A DNA stretch of 64,000 bases from Streptomyces sp. NBC_00457. Its GTDB lineage: Bacteria; Actinomycetota; Actinomycetes; Streptomycetales; Streptomycetaceae. Of the stretch, positions 27,366 through 37,326 are shown piece after piece. Location of the stretch: contig NZ_CP107905.1 of assembly GCF_036014015.1 (NCBI RefSeq), positions 10,292,001-10,356,000 on the forward strand, read 5' to 3'. The first letter of the stretch is position 1; each line of letters begins with the position of its first letter. A program made the translations under genes and the position numbers. The notes under the pieces are model-generated. The model was not told the origin of the DNA. It saw only the letters and a program-made list of their open reading frames with translations, and did not search any database.

Positions 27366-27677
27366 TCACTGTGACCGTTCGCCGAACGATTCATTCCGGG
27401 CCCTCCAGGCCCTCGTCACGCACCGCCGAGAGCAGTAGACCGCGTTCGAACGACGGTCCACCCCAGCCACCCAGCTGGCTCCACACTCCGGGCACTCGGC
27501 CCGGCCAGCACCGCCGATCTCAGCGGCTACCCGCTTACGCAACCGCCGGTCCCGACGCCACTGCCTGGCCCGACAGGCCGCCGAGCAGAACCTCGTACGA
27601 GCTGGAGCACCCGGCCTCAACCGTTCACCACAGCCCTCGCACACCCGTCCCGCGGCCTCCCTGGCGCCCTCGGACAC
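27366..27677 (-). CDS. Small protein with two Cys4-type zinc-ribbon motifs
   Basis: This 103-residue basic protein has two similar cysteine clusters: CEGCGERL...FCSAAC and CPECGASW...YCSRRC. Each probably binds one zinc. Between them lies an Arg-rich stretch (RQWRRDRRLRKRV). This layout suggests nucleic-acid binding. It starts at a GTG and lies upstream of, and in the same direction as, the DUF6192-RacP pair, with the TGACCGT repeats between. Function is unknown. Confidence 0.68.
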   Translation of the reverse strand: MSEGAREAAGRVCEGCGERLRPGAPARTRFCSAACRARQWRRDRRLRKRVAAEIGGAGRAECPECGASWVAGVDRRSNAVYCSRRCVTRAWRARNESFGERSQ

Positions 27678-28041
27678 CCGACCAGACTAGGGCTCAAAGT
27701 TACCCAAAACCGAGGATCGAAAACAGGCACTCATCCAACCCGATGGTTTCCCACGCGACACCTCTGTGATCAAGGTGTTGCGACGACCACTTGAATCCGC
27801 CCAACAGGGCACCGAACGCGTCCCTGTTCGCGGTCGGCAGGCGCTGCAGGTGGCGAGACCGCCGAGTCGTACGCGGGTCTGGTGGGCCTTGCCGCGTAGG
27901 GCGGCAGGGGCAACCGTTGCCCTGCCGGCCAAGTCGGCCACCGCGCGCGTTCACCCTGGCCGAGGCGGGCGTCCGCCCGCGGACCGGCCTGGGCCCCGAT
28001 CTGGACGTGAGCAACACCGTGAACCCTTCGGGATCAGTCGG
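27678..28041. other. 364-bp stretch with no supported gene
   Basis: All frames here are short or low-complexity, and I recognise no homology or clear promoter. It separates the accessory DUF6192 group from the aldo/keto reductase gene. It may be degraded sequence. Confidence 0.4.
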
Positions 28042-29226
<1,185 letters not shown>

Positions 29227-29266
29227 TCACGCCGTCAATTACGGTACGCCGCACCTGATATCTGAA

Positions 29267-29291
29267 GGGGGGAAGGATTCATCCCCGGATA
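29267..29291. promoter_or_regulatory. Shared operator, copy A (aldo/keto reductase / regulator relic)
   Basis: GGGGGG-AAGGATTCAT-CCCC followed by GGATA. It lies between the aldo/keto reductase start and the MmyB-like regulator relic. The related copies at 34.3, 40.2 and 41.3 kb share GGGG-N10/11-CCCC, and B and D also share GGATA. Confidence 0.6.
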
Positions 29292-29317
29292 GATTCTCCC
29301 CCTGTTCGGTTGGTCGA

Positions 29318-29667
29318 CTGTCCCGCGGAGGCTTCCTCCACTGGCGCCGTGCTCAGCTGAGCTCTGAGGAGGTCGGCCTGCCCGCCGCCAGTGAGTCCCG
29401 GCGGGTCCCCGGTCTGCGCCGTGAGGAAGTCGTTCAGCCGGCCGCGATCAGCACCGACTACTACACCCGGCTCGAGCAGGGCCGCGTCCAGTCGTCCGCG
29501 GAGGTCCTCGACGCCATCGCGCACTGGATCCGCAGGTCCTCCTGTGGTGGACCTCGCATGATGTCGCCGTGTGGACCGCCGAACCCGGCAGCCAGGCGTA
29601 CGCGACCGTGCGTTCCCTGGCTTCCGGGATCGAGACGGGGCCGGACGCGCTGAACGGCGCTGCCTGA
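29318..29667 (+). pseudogene. MmyB-like XRE regulator with internal deletion
   Basis: The start of this relic is a typical MmyB-like HTH (FLHWRRAQLSSEEVGLPAAS, then LRREEVVQPAAISTDYYTRL and EQGRVQSSAEVLDAIAHW). Right after the HTH, in another frame, comes the family C-terminus (VWTAEPGSQAYATVRSLASG). The roughly 180-residue ligand-binding middle is gone, and the start codon is not obvious. Compare the intact relative at 37327-38196, which ends in VWNAEPGSPSHDGLRLLASW. Confidence 0.75.
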
Positions 29668-29689
29668 CGCAGTGCGCCGCGGCTGTCGT

Positions 29690-30649
29690 TCACCGCGCTG
29701 TCCCCGGGAACAGGCGCTGTGCGTTGGCCGTCGTCAGGGAACGCCACGTGGTCCCCTCCACCGGTGACTCGGTCGCGTCGATCGCCGCGATGTGGGCGTC
29801 GGCCAGTGGGGGAGGCGTCCAGCAGTAGTCGCTGCCGAACAGCACGCGGTCCGGATCGACGAGCTCCAGCAGCGCGGGGATCTGGCGTGGGAAGGCTGTG
29901 CCCGCCATGTCGTAGTACAGGCCGCGCAGTTGCTGCACGGCATCGAGGGAGGGCGCCTGCTCCGAAGGCAGGAACAGCCTCATGAACTCGTTGATGCGGT
30001 CGGCCAGGACGGGAACCGCGCCACCGCAGTGCGGAACGATCACCCGCATGTTCGGATGACGCGTCAGGACGCCCGCCATCACCAGGTCCGTGACGGTACG
30101 GGCGGTGTCGAAGATGTACTCAACCATCGGCCGCGGTCTGCCGAGTGCCGACTGTTCCCAGCACACCGGCGAGGTGGGGTGCAGGAAGACCACGGCCCGG
30201 CGGCGGTCGAGTTCTGCGAAGATGGGGCCGAGGCGCCGGTCGCCCAGGTACACGCCGTGAGTGTGCGTCAGCAAGGCCACGCCGTCGGCGTCGAGTTCGT
30301 CGAAGGCGAATGCGATCTCCTCCAAGGAGCCGTCCACGTCCGGCAGGGGAAGCGACACGAAGTTGCCGAAGCGGCCCGAGTGGTCCCGGGTCAGCTCGGC
30401 GGTGTACTCGTTGACGTGCCGGGCGAGGAGACGGGCCGCCTTGTCGTCGCCGAAGTGCACACCGGGGGAGGACATGGACAGCATCGCGGTCTTGATGTCG
30501 TTGCGATCCATCAGGTCCAGGTGGGTTCGCACGGACCACGTGGGCCAGCCGCCCATGCCGTCGGGATGCGCATGGCCCGCCGCTGTCGTCTGCTGGACGT
30601 AGAAGTCGGGCAGGAGGTGGGCGTGGACGTCGATGAGGCCGGAGGACAT
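29690..30649 (-). CDS. Amidohydrolase_2 family protein (ACMSD/gamma-resorcylate-decarboxylase-like)
   Basis: This 319-residue metal enzyme has DVHAHLLPDFY (HxH), a His in VVFLHPTSPV, a later His in VIVPHCGGAVP and a terminal Asp in LFGSDYCWTPP. Relatives decarboxylate aromatic or muconate-semialdehyde acids, or hydrolyse related compounds. The start is the ATG that gives MSSGLIDVHAH. A much longer frame further upstream is a shadow in the antiporter. It follows the antiporter in the same direction. The substrate is unknown. Confidence 0.88.
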   Translation of the reverse strand: MSSGLIDVHAHLLPDFYVQQTTAAGHAHPDGMGGWPTWSVRTHLDLMDRNDIKTAMLSMSSPGVHFGDDKAARLLARHVNEYTAELTRDHSGRFGNFVSLPLPDVDGSLEEIAFAFDELDADGVALLTHTHGVYLGDRRLGPIFAELDRRRAVVFLHPTSPVCWEQSALGRPRPMVEYIFDTARTVTDLVMAGVLTRHPNMRVIVPHCGGAVPVLADRINEFMRLFLPSEQAPSLDAVQQLRGLYYDMAGTAFPRQIPALLELVDPDRVLFGSDYCWTPPPLADAHIAAIDATESPVEGTTWRSLTTANAQRLFPGTAR

Positions 30650-30705
30650 GACAGGGGGATCCCTTCTTTCGGGTCTTGTGCGGAGGCCGGGTGTCGGACC
30701 CCGGC

Positions 30706-32292
30706 TCACTCCACCGGCTCGCGTCCGGCCAGCCGCACCTCTTCGCTGTCCAGGGCGACTTGAAGTCGGCGCAGCACGGTGTCGTCGATCTGTGACGAGT
30801 CCCTCAGGCGGACGACGGTCGCGCGTTTGTGGGTGATCAGGGCGAGGCGGAGGTCGGTGTAGTGACGGTTGTGCAGCAGGGCGGGATCGTCGTCGGTGCC
30901 CGCGCCTCGGGCCCGTACGGTTGCCAGGTGGGCCTCGTACTCCTGGCGCAGCCACTCCGTGACCTTCGGGGTGGCGCCCAGTTCGGCGGCGAGTCGCGGC
31001 AGGGCCCGGATGGCCTCCTCGGTTGCGGTGCTGTCGGCGAGGACCTCTTCCTCGTCGACGGAGGTGTCGTGCGGCAGCCGCGCCCAGCGGACCACGCCCG
31101 GCAGCAGCAGTCCCTGCACCACGAGGGTCACCACGATGACGCCGGAGGTGACGAAGACGATGAAGGCGCGGTCGGGGAAGGGGGCGCCGGAGTCGAGGGT
31201 CTCCGGTACGGAGAGCGCCACGGCGAGCGACACCGCGCCACGGAAGCCCGCGAATCCGCTGACGACGCGGGACCGGTGACTGATTCTCCGAAGCCGCTGC
31301 TCGGGGCGCCGGTCGATCACGCGGATCAGGTAGGCGGAGGAGAACAGGAACGCGAACCGGTCGGCGACCAGCACCACGCTGATCACTCCGACCGCGATCA
31401 GGGCGTCCTGGAGGTCGGACCGGTTCAAGTGGCGCACCGCGTACTGGAGTTCCACTCCGACCAGGACGAACAGCGCGCCGTTGATGATGAACGTGAGCAG
31501 CGGCCAGAAGGCCAGCGCCTGGCGGCGGTGCTCGGCGCGGATGAGGCTCGGGGCCACGTGGGCCATGATCAGCCCACTGACCACGACCGCGAGGACACCC
31601 GAGGCGTGGACCAGCTCGGCGAGCAGATATGCCGTGAAGGGCGCCAGGATCATGACGAGGTTGCCCAGCAGGGGATCGTCCAGGCGGCGTCGCATATTCA
31701 TGTTGATCCAGGCGACCACCACGCCGATGGCGGCCCCGCCGCCGTAGGCCAGCAGGAACAGGGCGCCCACGTGCGGAAGGGTGAGGTGTTCCTCGCCGAC
31801 GGTGATACCGACCGACAGGCCGAAGATGACCAGTGCGGTGCCGTCGTTGACGAGGCTTTCGGCACGCAGCACCGTGACCTGACGGCGCGGCAGAGCGCGG
31901 GCCAGCACGCCGACCGCGGTTGCGTCGGTCGGCGCCACCGCCGCGCCCAGCGCCCACGCCGGTCCCCACGGCAGCCCGAGCGCGTGCCCGGCGACCGCGA
32001 CGGCACCCGCGGTGAGGATCACCAGGACCGTGCTGAGCAGGACGATGCCGCGCAGGTTCGAACGGATCTCCCGCATGGAGGTGGTGAGGCTCTCCCAGTA
32101 CAACAGCACCGGCAGGAAGAGCAGCAGCACCACCTCCGGCGGAAGTTGCGTCTGCCGCACGGCGGGGACCAGCCCGACCAGGGCACCCACGACCAGCAGC
32201 ACGACGGGCGGTGCGACGCCCAGGCGCTGTGCGACCACCTGGCCGACCAGCACGGCCACGCCCAGGAGTACGACGAGTTCGAGACCGATCAA
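30706..32292 (-). CDS. CPA1-family Na+/H+ antiporter (NhaP-like)
   Basis: This membrane protein of about 528 residues has roughly twelve hydrophobic segments, from LELVVLLGVAVLVGQVVAQ onward. The ion-binding signature is GAAVAPTDATAVGVLARAL, followed by AESLVNDGTALVIFGLS. A hydrophilic C-terminal tail of about 120 residues follows, as in the family. It exchanges sodium for protons in pH and salt homeostasis. The TTG start at 32292 is chosen for AGGAG 8 nt upstream. A GTG/ATG extension to 32352 has no ribosome site. Confidence 0.92.
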   Translation of the reverse strand: MIGLELVVLLGVAVLVGQVVAQRLGVAPPVVLLVVGALVGLVPAVRQTQLPPEVVLLLFLPVLLYWESLTTSMREIRSNLRGIVLLSTVLVILTAGAVAVAGHALGLPWGPAWALGAAVAPTDATAVGVLARALPRRQVTVLRAESLVNDGTALVIFGLSVGITVGEEHLTLPHVGALFLLAYGGGAAIGVVVAWINMNMRRRLDDPLLGNLVMILAPFTAYLLAELVHASGVLAVVVSGLIMAHVAPSLIRAEHRRQALAFWPLLTFIINGALFVLVGVELQYAVRHLNRSDLQDALIAVGVISVVLVADRFAFLFSSAYLIRVIDRRPEQRLRRISHRSRVVSGFAGFRGAVSLAVALSVPETLDSGAPFPDRAFIVFVTSGVIVVTLVVQGLLLPGVVRWARLPHDTSVDEEEVLADSTATEEAIRALPRLAAELGATPKVTEWLRQEYEAHLATVRARGAGTDDDPALLHNRHYTDLRLALITHKRATVVRLRDSSQIDDTVLRRLQVALDSEEVRLAGREPVE

Positions 32293-32359
32293 GGGGCTTG
32301 CTCCTGAGTAGGGAGGACCACTGGCGAGAGTCCAGTGGCCTTCACCGGGCACGTCCTGC

Positions 32360-32731
32360 TCATCTGGGCAGCAGCTTCAGCGTCGTGGGGCGTGCCGCCA
32401 CCATGGGATCGACGTACGCGCCGCCGAAACGGCCGTACTTGGTGCGGTACGCGGTGTCGATACGGTCGTTGGTCTCGGGGTCCGCCACCTCGACGAAGGT
32501 GACGTCCTTGTCGACGCCGCCGGAGCGGATGTGCCCCTCTTCGGTGGCGCGGGCCATGCGCCACCAGCCGCCGTCCGTACCCCGGAAGGAACGGACGTAC
32601 AGGTGGTCACCGTCGCGGACGACCCAGATCGGCACCGGCCCCCGCAGGGTGCCGTCACCGCGGCGCGGAGCGATCTCCAACTCGTCGGCGTCGGCGATGC
32701 GGTCGAGCTCTTCGCTCGTCCATGTCGTCAT
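32360..32731 (-). CDS. DUF2255 family protein
   Basis: This 123-residue protein has the pattern WTSEELDRIADADELEIAPR, VPIWVVRDGDHLYVRSFRG and WWRMARATEEGHIRSGG, as in the DUF2255 family often found near oxidoreductases. Members resemble split-barrel proteins of the PPOX/nitroreductase type. The function is not known. It lies between the alcohol dehydrogenase and the antiporter, all on the minus strand. Confidence 0.88.
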   Translation of the reverse strand: MTTWTSEELDRIADADELEIAPRRGDGTLRGPVPIWVVRDGDHLYVRSFRGTDGGWWRMARATEEGHIRSGGVDKDVTFVEVADPETNDRIDTAYRTKYGRFGGAYVDPMVAARPTTLKLLPR

Positions 32732-32786
32732 CGGTGTCTCTCCGATCTCCTCGATCCGTCTCCTCGACCTGGCTCCCCGCCTCAGG

Positions 32787-33803
32787 TCACGGACGCAGCA
32801 GCGCCTTGACGGCGCGGCGCTCGTCCATGGCCTTGTAGCCTTCGGCGACCTCGTCCAGGGGCAGGGTCAGGTCGAAGACCCTGCCCGGGTTGATGCGGCC
32901 GCTGAAGACGCGGTCGATCAGGTCGGGAAGGTAGGCGCGTACGGGGGCGGGACCACCGCGCAGGCCGACGTGGGAGAAGAAGAGCTGCAGGCCGTCGATC
33001 CGCACGTCGTGCGGCATGCCGACGAAGCAGACGTTGCCGCCGGGGCGGGTGGACTGCAGGGCCTGCTGCATCGACTGCTGCGTGCCGACGCACTCGAGGA
33101 CGGAGTCGGCGCCGAGGCCGTTCGTCAGTTCCTTGACGCGGGCGACGCCTTCGTCGCCCCGCTCGGTGACGATGTCGGTGGCTCCGAACCCCAGGGCCAG
33201 CTTCTGCCGGGACTCGTGCCGGCTCATGGCGATGATCCGCTCGGCACCCAGTTCCTTCGCGGCGATGACGCCGGACAGGCCCACCGCGCCGTCGCCGACG
33301 ACCACGGCCGTCGAACCGAGCTTGACCTCGGCCGCCTTGGCGGCGTACCAGCCGGTGCCCATGACGTCGGACAGGGCCAGCAGGTCCGGAATCAGCTCCT
33401 CGCCCGGCTGCTCCGGGGTGGCGACCAAGGTGCCGTCGGCGAGGGGGACGCGGACGTACCCGGCCTGGCAGCCGTTGACCCACTGCGCGTGCCGGCAGGA
33501 GGTGTGGTAGCCGGCCTGGCAGATCGGACAGGTGTTGTCGGAGGCGACGAAGGAGCCGATGGCGAACTGGCCCGGCCTGACGCTCGACACGTCGCTGCCG
33601 ACCTCCTCGACGATGCCGACGTACTCGTGGCCGATCGGCTGCGGCTCGGCGACCGGCAGGACACCCCGGTAGCTCCACAGGTCGGAGCCGCACACGCAGG
33701 CGGCGACGGTGCGGATGACCGCGTCCGTCGGTGCCGTGATCTTCGGTTCCGGGGCGTTCTCCACCCGGATGTCACCGGGCGCGTGAATGATGGTTGCTCG
33801 CAT
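32787..33803 (-). CDS. Zinc-dependent alcohol dehydrogenase (MDR family)
   Basis: This 338-residue medium-chain dehydrogenase has the catalytic zinc Cys in CVCGSDLW and His in PIGHEYVGIVEEVGSDV. The structural zinc cysteines are in TCPICQAGYHTSC, and the cofactor motif is VVGDGAVGLSGVIAAKELGA. It oxidises alcohols or reduces aldehydes. It is first in a minus-strand run with DUF2255, antiporter and amidohydrolase genes. Confidence 0.93.
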   Translation of the reverse strand: MRATIIHAPGDIRVENAPEPKITAPTDAVIRTVAACVCGSDLWSYRGVLPVAEPQPIGHEYVGIVEEVGSDVSSVRPGQFAIGSFVASDNTCPICQAGYHTSCRHAQWVNGCQAGYVRVPLADGTLVATPEQPGEELIPDLLALSDVMGTGWYAAKAAEVKLGSTAVVVGDGAVGLSGVIAAKELGAERIIAMSRHESRQKLALGFGATDIVTERGDEGVARVKELTNGLGADSVLECVGTQQSMQQALQSTRPGGNVCFVGMPHDVRIDGLQLFFSHVGLRGGPAPVRAYLPDLIDRVFSGRINPGRVFDLTLPLDEVAEGYKAMDERRAVKALLRP

Positions 33804-33839
33804 GATGCCTTCTCAACTCGTGGCGGGTCTGCCGGGGCG

Positions 33840-34019
33840 TCAGGGAGGTGTACGGGTGCTGACGCGCGGGCCGTGGTAATCGTCGTCCGGGACGTGCTCC
33901 GGCCAGGTGATGTCCTCCGTCTCCCACAGAGCGAGGTGGATCATGAACTGGCCGGGCGCGGCACCGCGCCACTCGGCGGGAAGCTTCCTGGTGGTGGGGG
34001 GCTGCTTCAGCAGTTCCAT
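33840..34019 (-). pseudogene. Cupin with its barrel deleted (59-aa relic)
   Basis: The frame reads MELLKQPPTTRKLPAEW then jumps to RGAAPGQFMIHLALWETED. In intact cupins of this type as I know them, about 80 residues carrying the metal-binding barrel lie between the first PAEW and the GEWHWHGAAP near the end. An in-frame deletion seems to have joined the two EW points. The product has no cupin fold and is very probably non-functional. Confidence 0.7.
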
Positions 34020-34281
34020 GGTGTGCCGTTCTCCAACGTCTTGCCGAGGTGGGCTCGACGGACTCATCCGTCCGCACATTCCTTTCCCGCCTCCTCCGCC
34101 TGCCGCATGGGAAAACCGAATACCGGTGACGTTCGGAAAACAATTACGACCCCGGGGGTTGGCGGCCCCGCCTGTTCGGGTGAATGCTCGCCGTGGGTCC
34201 GTCCTGGTCGCCGACCGTGTCATCGACCCTCCCGCCATCGCGCGAATCCGCAAAGGGGAGAATTCCACTCTGGGAATGACT

Positions 34282-34308
34282 TATCCAGGGGAGGAATCCT
34301 TACCCCCC
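34282..34308. promoter_or_regulatory. Shared operator, copy B (cupin relic / regulator relic), inverted
   Basis: On the minus strand this reads GGGGGG-TAAGGATTCCT-CCCC then TGGATA. It shares AAGGATTC, TCCCC and GGATA with copy A at 29.27 kb, with one extra base. It lies in the 539-bp gap between the cupin relic and the regulator relic. The rest of that gap holds nothing I can support. Confidence 0.55.
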
Positions 34309-34558
34309 TCGTGAAGACCGGGCGGTGCGAGACTGGCCGTCATGGCCAGCGACGCGCGAGCCCGGCACGTCACCGTACGACGGACTGCGCACCCTCGCTT
34401 CGTGGGCCGACCGTCGGCTCGGCGCGTCCGCAGCCGGCCGGGTCGCCTGACCGGCCGGCATTCAGGGCCTCGCTCAGGTAAAAGAAAGGCTGTTGTCCCG
34501 AGCCTGGGAGGAAACTCTCCACCAAAGTTATCAGTTCGGCGCTGCGACACTAGCTGCT

Positions 34559-34819
34559 ATGTACAGCAAAGCGCATTTGTCAGAACTCGGAGAATTCCTC
34601 AAGATGTGCCGGGCGCAAATCAGTCCGCGTACCGTGGGTCTGCCCGAGTCCGGGGCGCCCCGGCGGGTGCCGGGGCCGCGTCGGGAGGAGGTCGCGCTGC
34701 TCGCGGGGATCAGCACCGACTACTACACGCGGTTCGAGCAGGGGCGTTCCCCCGTGCCGACGGCGGTGCTCGCCACCCTTGTCCGTGTCCTGCACCTCGA
34801 CGACGACCAGCCGCCCTGA
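34559..34819 (+). pseudogene. MmyB-like XRE regulator truncated after its HTH
   Basis: The product has 86 residues: LSELGEFLKMCRAQISPRTVGLPES, then RREEVALLAGISTDYYTRFEQGRSPVP and VRVLHLDDDQPP before a stop. The ligand-binding domain of about 200 residues is missing, because the sequence joins an antisense monooxygenase fragment at about 34813. The HTH could still bind DNA if expressed. Confidence 0.75.
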
Positions 34820-35110
34820 GCCAGTCCAGCAGGTCGGCCCGGTGCACGACATAGGTCCGCTCTCCGTAGAGCCGCTCGCAGACACCGCTCGGCTTCTCGA
34901 CCGAGAGCGCTCTCCCGTCCGTCCAGTGGCGGAACTCCCAACCCCAGTCCAGCGGTACGGCCCGGTGGAGGAACCGGTCCATGACGCCGAGGCGCCGCAG
35001 CAGCCGTACGGCGTTGGGGTCCATCACGAGCCCGGCACCGACCTCGGTGAGTGCGGGCGCCTGCTCGTAGACGGTGGCCGTCAACCCCGCGCGGCGCAGG
35101 AAGGCACCGG
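34813..35110 (-). pseudogene. N-terminal piece of an FAD-dependent aromatic monooxygenase
   Basis: The minus strand reads AAGAFLRRAGLTATVYEQAPALTEVGAGL (shown here only as a family match to the FAD-binding fold), then LMDPNAVRLLRRLG-like text and ends RTYVVHRADLLDWLRAA. This covers about residues 15-110 of a salicylate-hydroxylase-like protein. The GxGxxG start and everything after residue 110 are gone. It would once have been divergent from the IclR gene. Confidence 0.72.
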
Positions 35111-35180
35111 CCGCCTTCGAAGTCGCGGCTAAGCTGCGGCAGCAGGACGAGCGGTACGGCGCAGCGAGGAGCCGGTACGT

Positions 35181-35955
35181 ATGCCCCGGACCAGCGAGCC
35201 CGGCAGGACGGTGAGCTCCCGCCTGCTGGAGGTACTGTTCGCGTTCCAGCCGGGGCACAGTGCGCTCAGCCTCGCCGACCTGGTGCGCAGGACGGGCATG
35301 CCGCATGCCACCGTGCGGAGACTGGCCGTGGAACTGACCGGCTTCGGCGCGCTGGACCGGCGGCCGGACGGCAGATTCACGGTGGGACTGCGTCTGTGGC
35401 AGCTCGGGACCCTGGCCCCGCTCACCGAATCACTGCGCACGCCGGCCCAGCCGTTCCTCGAGGATCTCTACACCGCACTCCACCAGCACGTGCAACTGGT
35501 GGTCCTGGAGGGCCAGGAAGCGGTGATCATCGAGAGACTGTCCGCGCCGGAGGCACCCGAGCTCGTCTCCCAGGTGGGTGGGCGGCTTCCACTGCACGGG
35601 GGTGGGCAAGGCGCTGCTCAGCCACGGCGGTACGGAACTGATCGAGACCGTGCTGTCGGGCGAGCTCCGGGAGTACTCGTCGCGAAGCATCGTGGCACCG
35701 GAGATGCTGAGCAAGGAGATCGGCGACTGCCGTCGCACCGGGACGGCCACGGTGCGAGGAGAACTGACCCTCGGTGCCGATTCGGTGGCCACGCGCATCG
35801 TGAACGCAGAAGGCCGGGTCGTAGCGGCGCTGTCCGTGGTCGTGCGCACCGACTCGGTGAAGCATCAGGCGGTGCTTCCGTCGGTGATCGCGAGCGGTCT
35901 CGGCATCTCCCGTCTCCTCGGCTGGCGCCCTGGCGTCAAGGTCCGCAACAGCTGA
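35181..35955 (+). pseudogene. IclR-family regulator with a frameshift
   Basis: The HTH (LSLADLVRRTGMPHATVRRLAVEL) and the first part of the ligand domain (LYTALHQHVQLVVLEGQEAVI) are in one frame up to about 35597. The rest (GVGKALLSHGGTELIETVLSG to the end) is in the +1 frame. At the break the DNA has one TGCAC, where two in tandem would restore the expected reading. The change could be a 5-nt slippage deletion or a sequencing error. IclR proteins commonly control aromatic degradation, and the genes next to it were of that kind. Confidence 0.82.
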
Positions 35956-36074
35956 TCACTTGCTCGTTGTCCATTGGATGGACAGCGGCGCTGTGCGGGC
36001 CTGACGGCCTTAGGGTACTCGCCTGGCAGTGCGAGCCGCGGGCCGGCGGCCGACTGTCACGAGGAGACGCTGAC

Positions 36075-36931
36075 GTGATCAACCAGGACGAACACCAGCT
36101 TTCCGCGGTGGTACACGCCAAGACGGAGCGGGCCGACGACTCGCGCGTCAAGGAGATCATCCAGGCGCTGGTGCGGCACCTGCATGATTTCGCCCGCGAA
36201 GTGCGGCTGACCGAGAGGGAATTCGACACCGTCCTCGACATCGTGACGAGGCTCGGCCGGCTCACTACGCCCAGCCACAACGAGGCCAGGCTGATGGCGG
36301 GTTCACTGGGCCTGTCCACGCTGGTCGCCCTGATGAACAACGGCGAGTCGATCGTCCGCTCCCCGACCGAGGGACCGCCGCTGTTCTCACGGGCCGGATC
36401 GTCGACACCGACGGAAACGCGGTCACGGGCGCGGAAGACGACGTCTGGCATGCGTCGCCGGACGGCCTCTACGAGAACCAGGACCCCGAGCAGGCCGAGT
36501 GGAATCTCCGGGGCAGGTTCTTCAGCGACGAGGAAGGAATGTTCGCCTTCCGCGGTATCAAGCCCTCCGGTTACCCGATACCGATGGGCGGGCCCGTGGG
36601 CGAGCTCCTGACCGCGCTCCAACGCCACCTCTTCCGGCCGGCTCATGTCCACGCGCTGATCCACAAACCCGGTTACAAGACGATCGCGTCCCAGCTCTAC
36701 AGCCACGACGACCCGATCCTGGAGACCGACGCCCAGTTCGGCGTCGTGCGGAGCCTCGTCGGCACGTATGTGCGCCACGAGCACGAGCCGGTACCGGACC
36801 CGGTTGTAACCGAGCCTTGGTACAGCCTCGAGTTCACCTTCGTCGTCGAGCCGGGCGAGGCCTGGCTGCCGACCCCGCCCGTGTCGGCCAAGCGCGACAG
36901 CACGCCGTACCTTCCGAGAGGAACCCTGTGA
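36075..36931 (+). pseudogene. Hydroxyquinol/catechol-type intradiol dioxygenase with deletion and frameshift
   Basis: The N-terminal helical domain is intact (IIQALVRHLHDFAREVRLTE). At about 36343 MNNG joins ESIVRSPTEG directly, so about 20 residues including the usual LLGPFW stretch are lost. At about 36386 one base is missing, and the frame changes to the barrel part (GRIVDTDGNAV, DVWHASPDGLYENQD, RPAHVHALIHKPGYKT). The start is GTG with GAGGAG upstream. The intact catechol dioxygenase of the window is catA at 22394. Confidence 0.82.
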
Positions 36932-37300
36932 TCACCGAGGTAGAACGTCGCGCAGCCGCAGCCGCTCTGAGGGCTTTCTCACCGACGACACGGTCGTGGG
37001 CGACGGCGCCTGCCTCGACGCGAGCCGCTACATGAAGCCCAGACTGGAGGTCGAACTCGCCTTCGTGCTCGGCGCGGACCTGCACGGCCCGGACCTGCGC
37101 GTCCACGACGTCCTACGGGCCACGGAGTACGTCGTCCCCGCGCTCGAGGTCATCGACTACCGCACCGAGGTGCCGCGCGCGATCACCGACACCATCGCGG
37201 ACAACGCCGCCGCGGCCGCGATGGTCGTCGGCGGTCGGACCGTGCGCCCGATGGACTCGATATCCGGTGGGTGGCCGCGACGTTGGCGAGAGATGCCATA
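36928..37300 (+). pseudogene. Remnant of a 2-keto-4-pentenoate hydratase / oxalocrotonate decarboxylase-like gene
   Basis: A short start (ITEVERRAAAAAL) overlaps the dioxygenase stop. Then comes a break at about 36970, and in another frame the central domain YMKPRLEVELAFVLGADL, VVPALEVIDYR and VVGGRTVRPMD. A further shift at about 37255 leads to DIRWVAATLARD before homology ends. About 80 N-terminal residues and the C-terminus are missing. It belonged to the same lost aromatic operon. Confidence 0.75.
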
Positions 37301-37326
37301 CCCCTGGATCAGATGGCAGGGAAGGC

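Noticed and set aside
27678..28041. Short frames that hinted at a small gene before the aldo/keto reductase
   Set aside because: None has a ribosome site with a recognisable or well-composed product.
30829..32307. 492-codon plus-strand frame opposite the antiporter
   Set aside because: Composition is Gln/His/Asp-rich with no motifs. The minus strand encodes a clear CPA1 antiporter.
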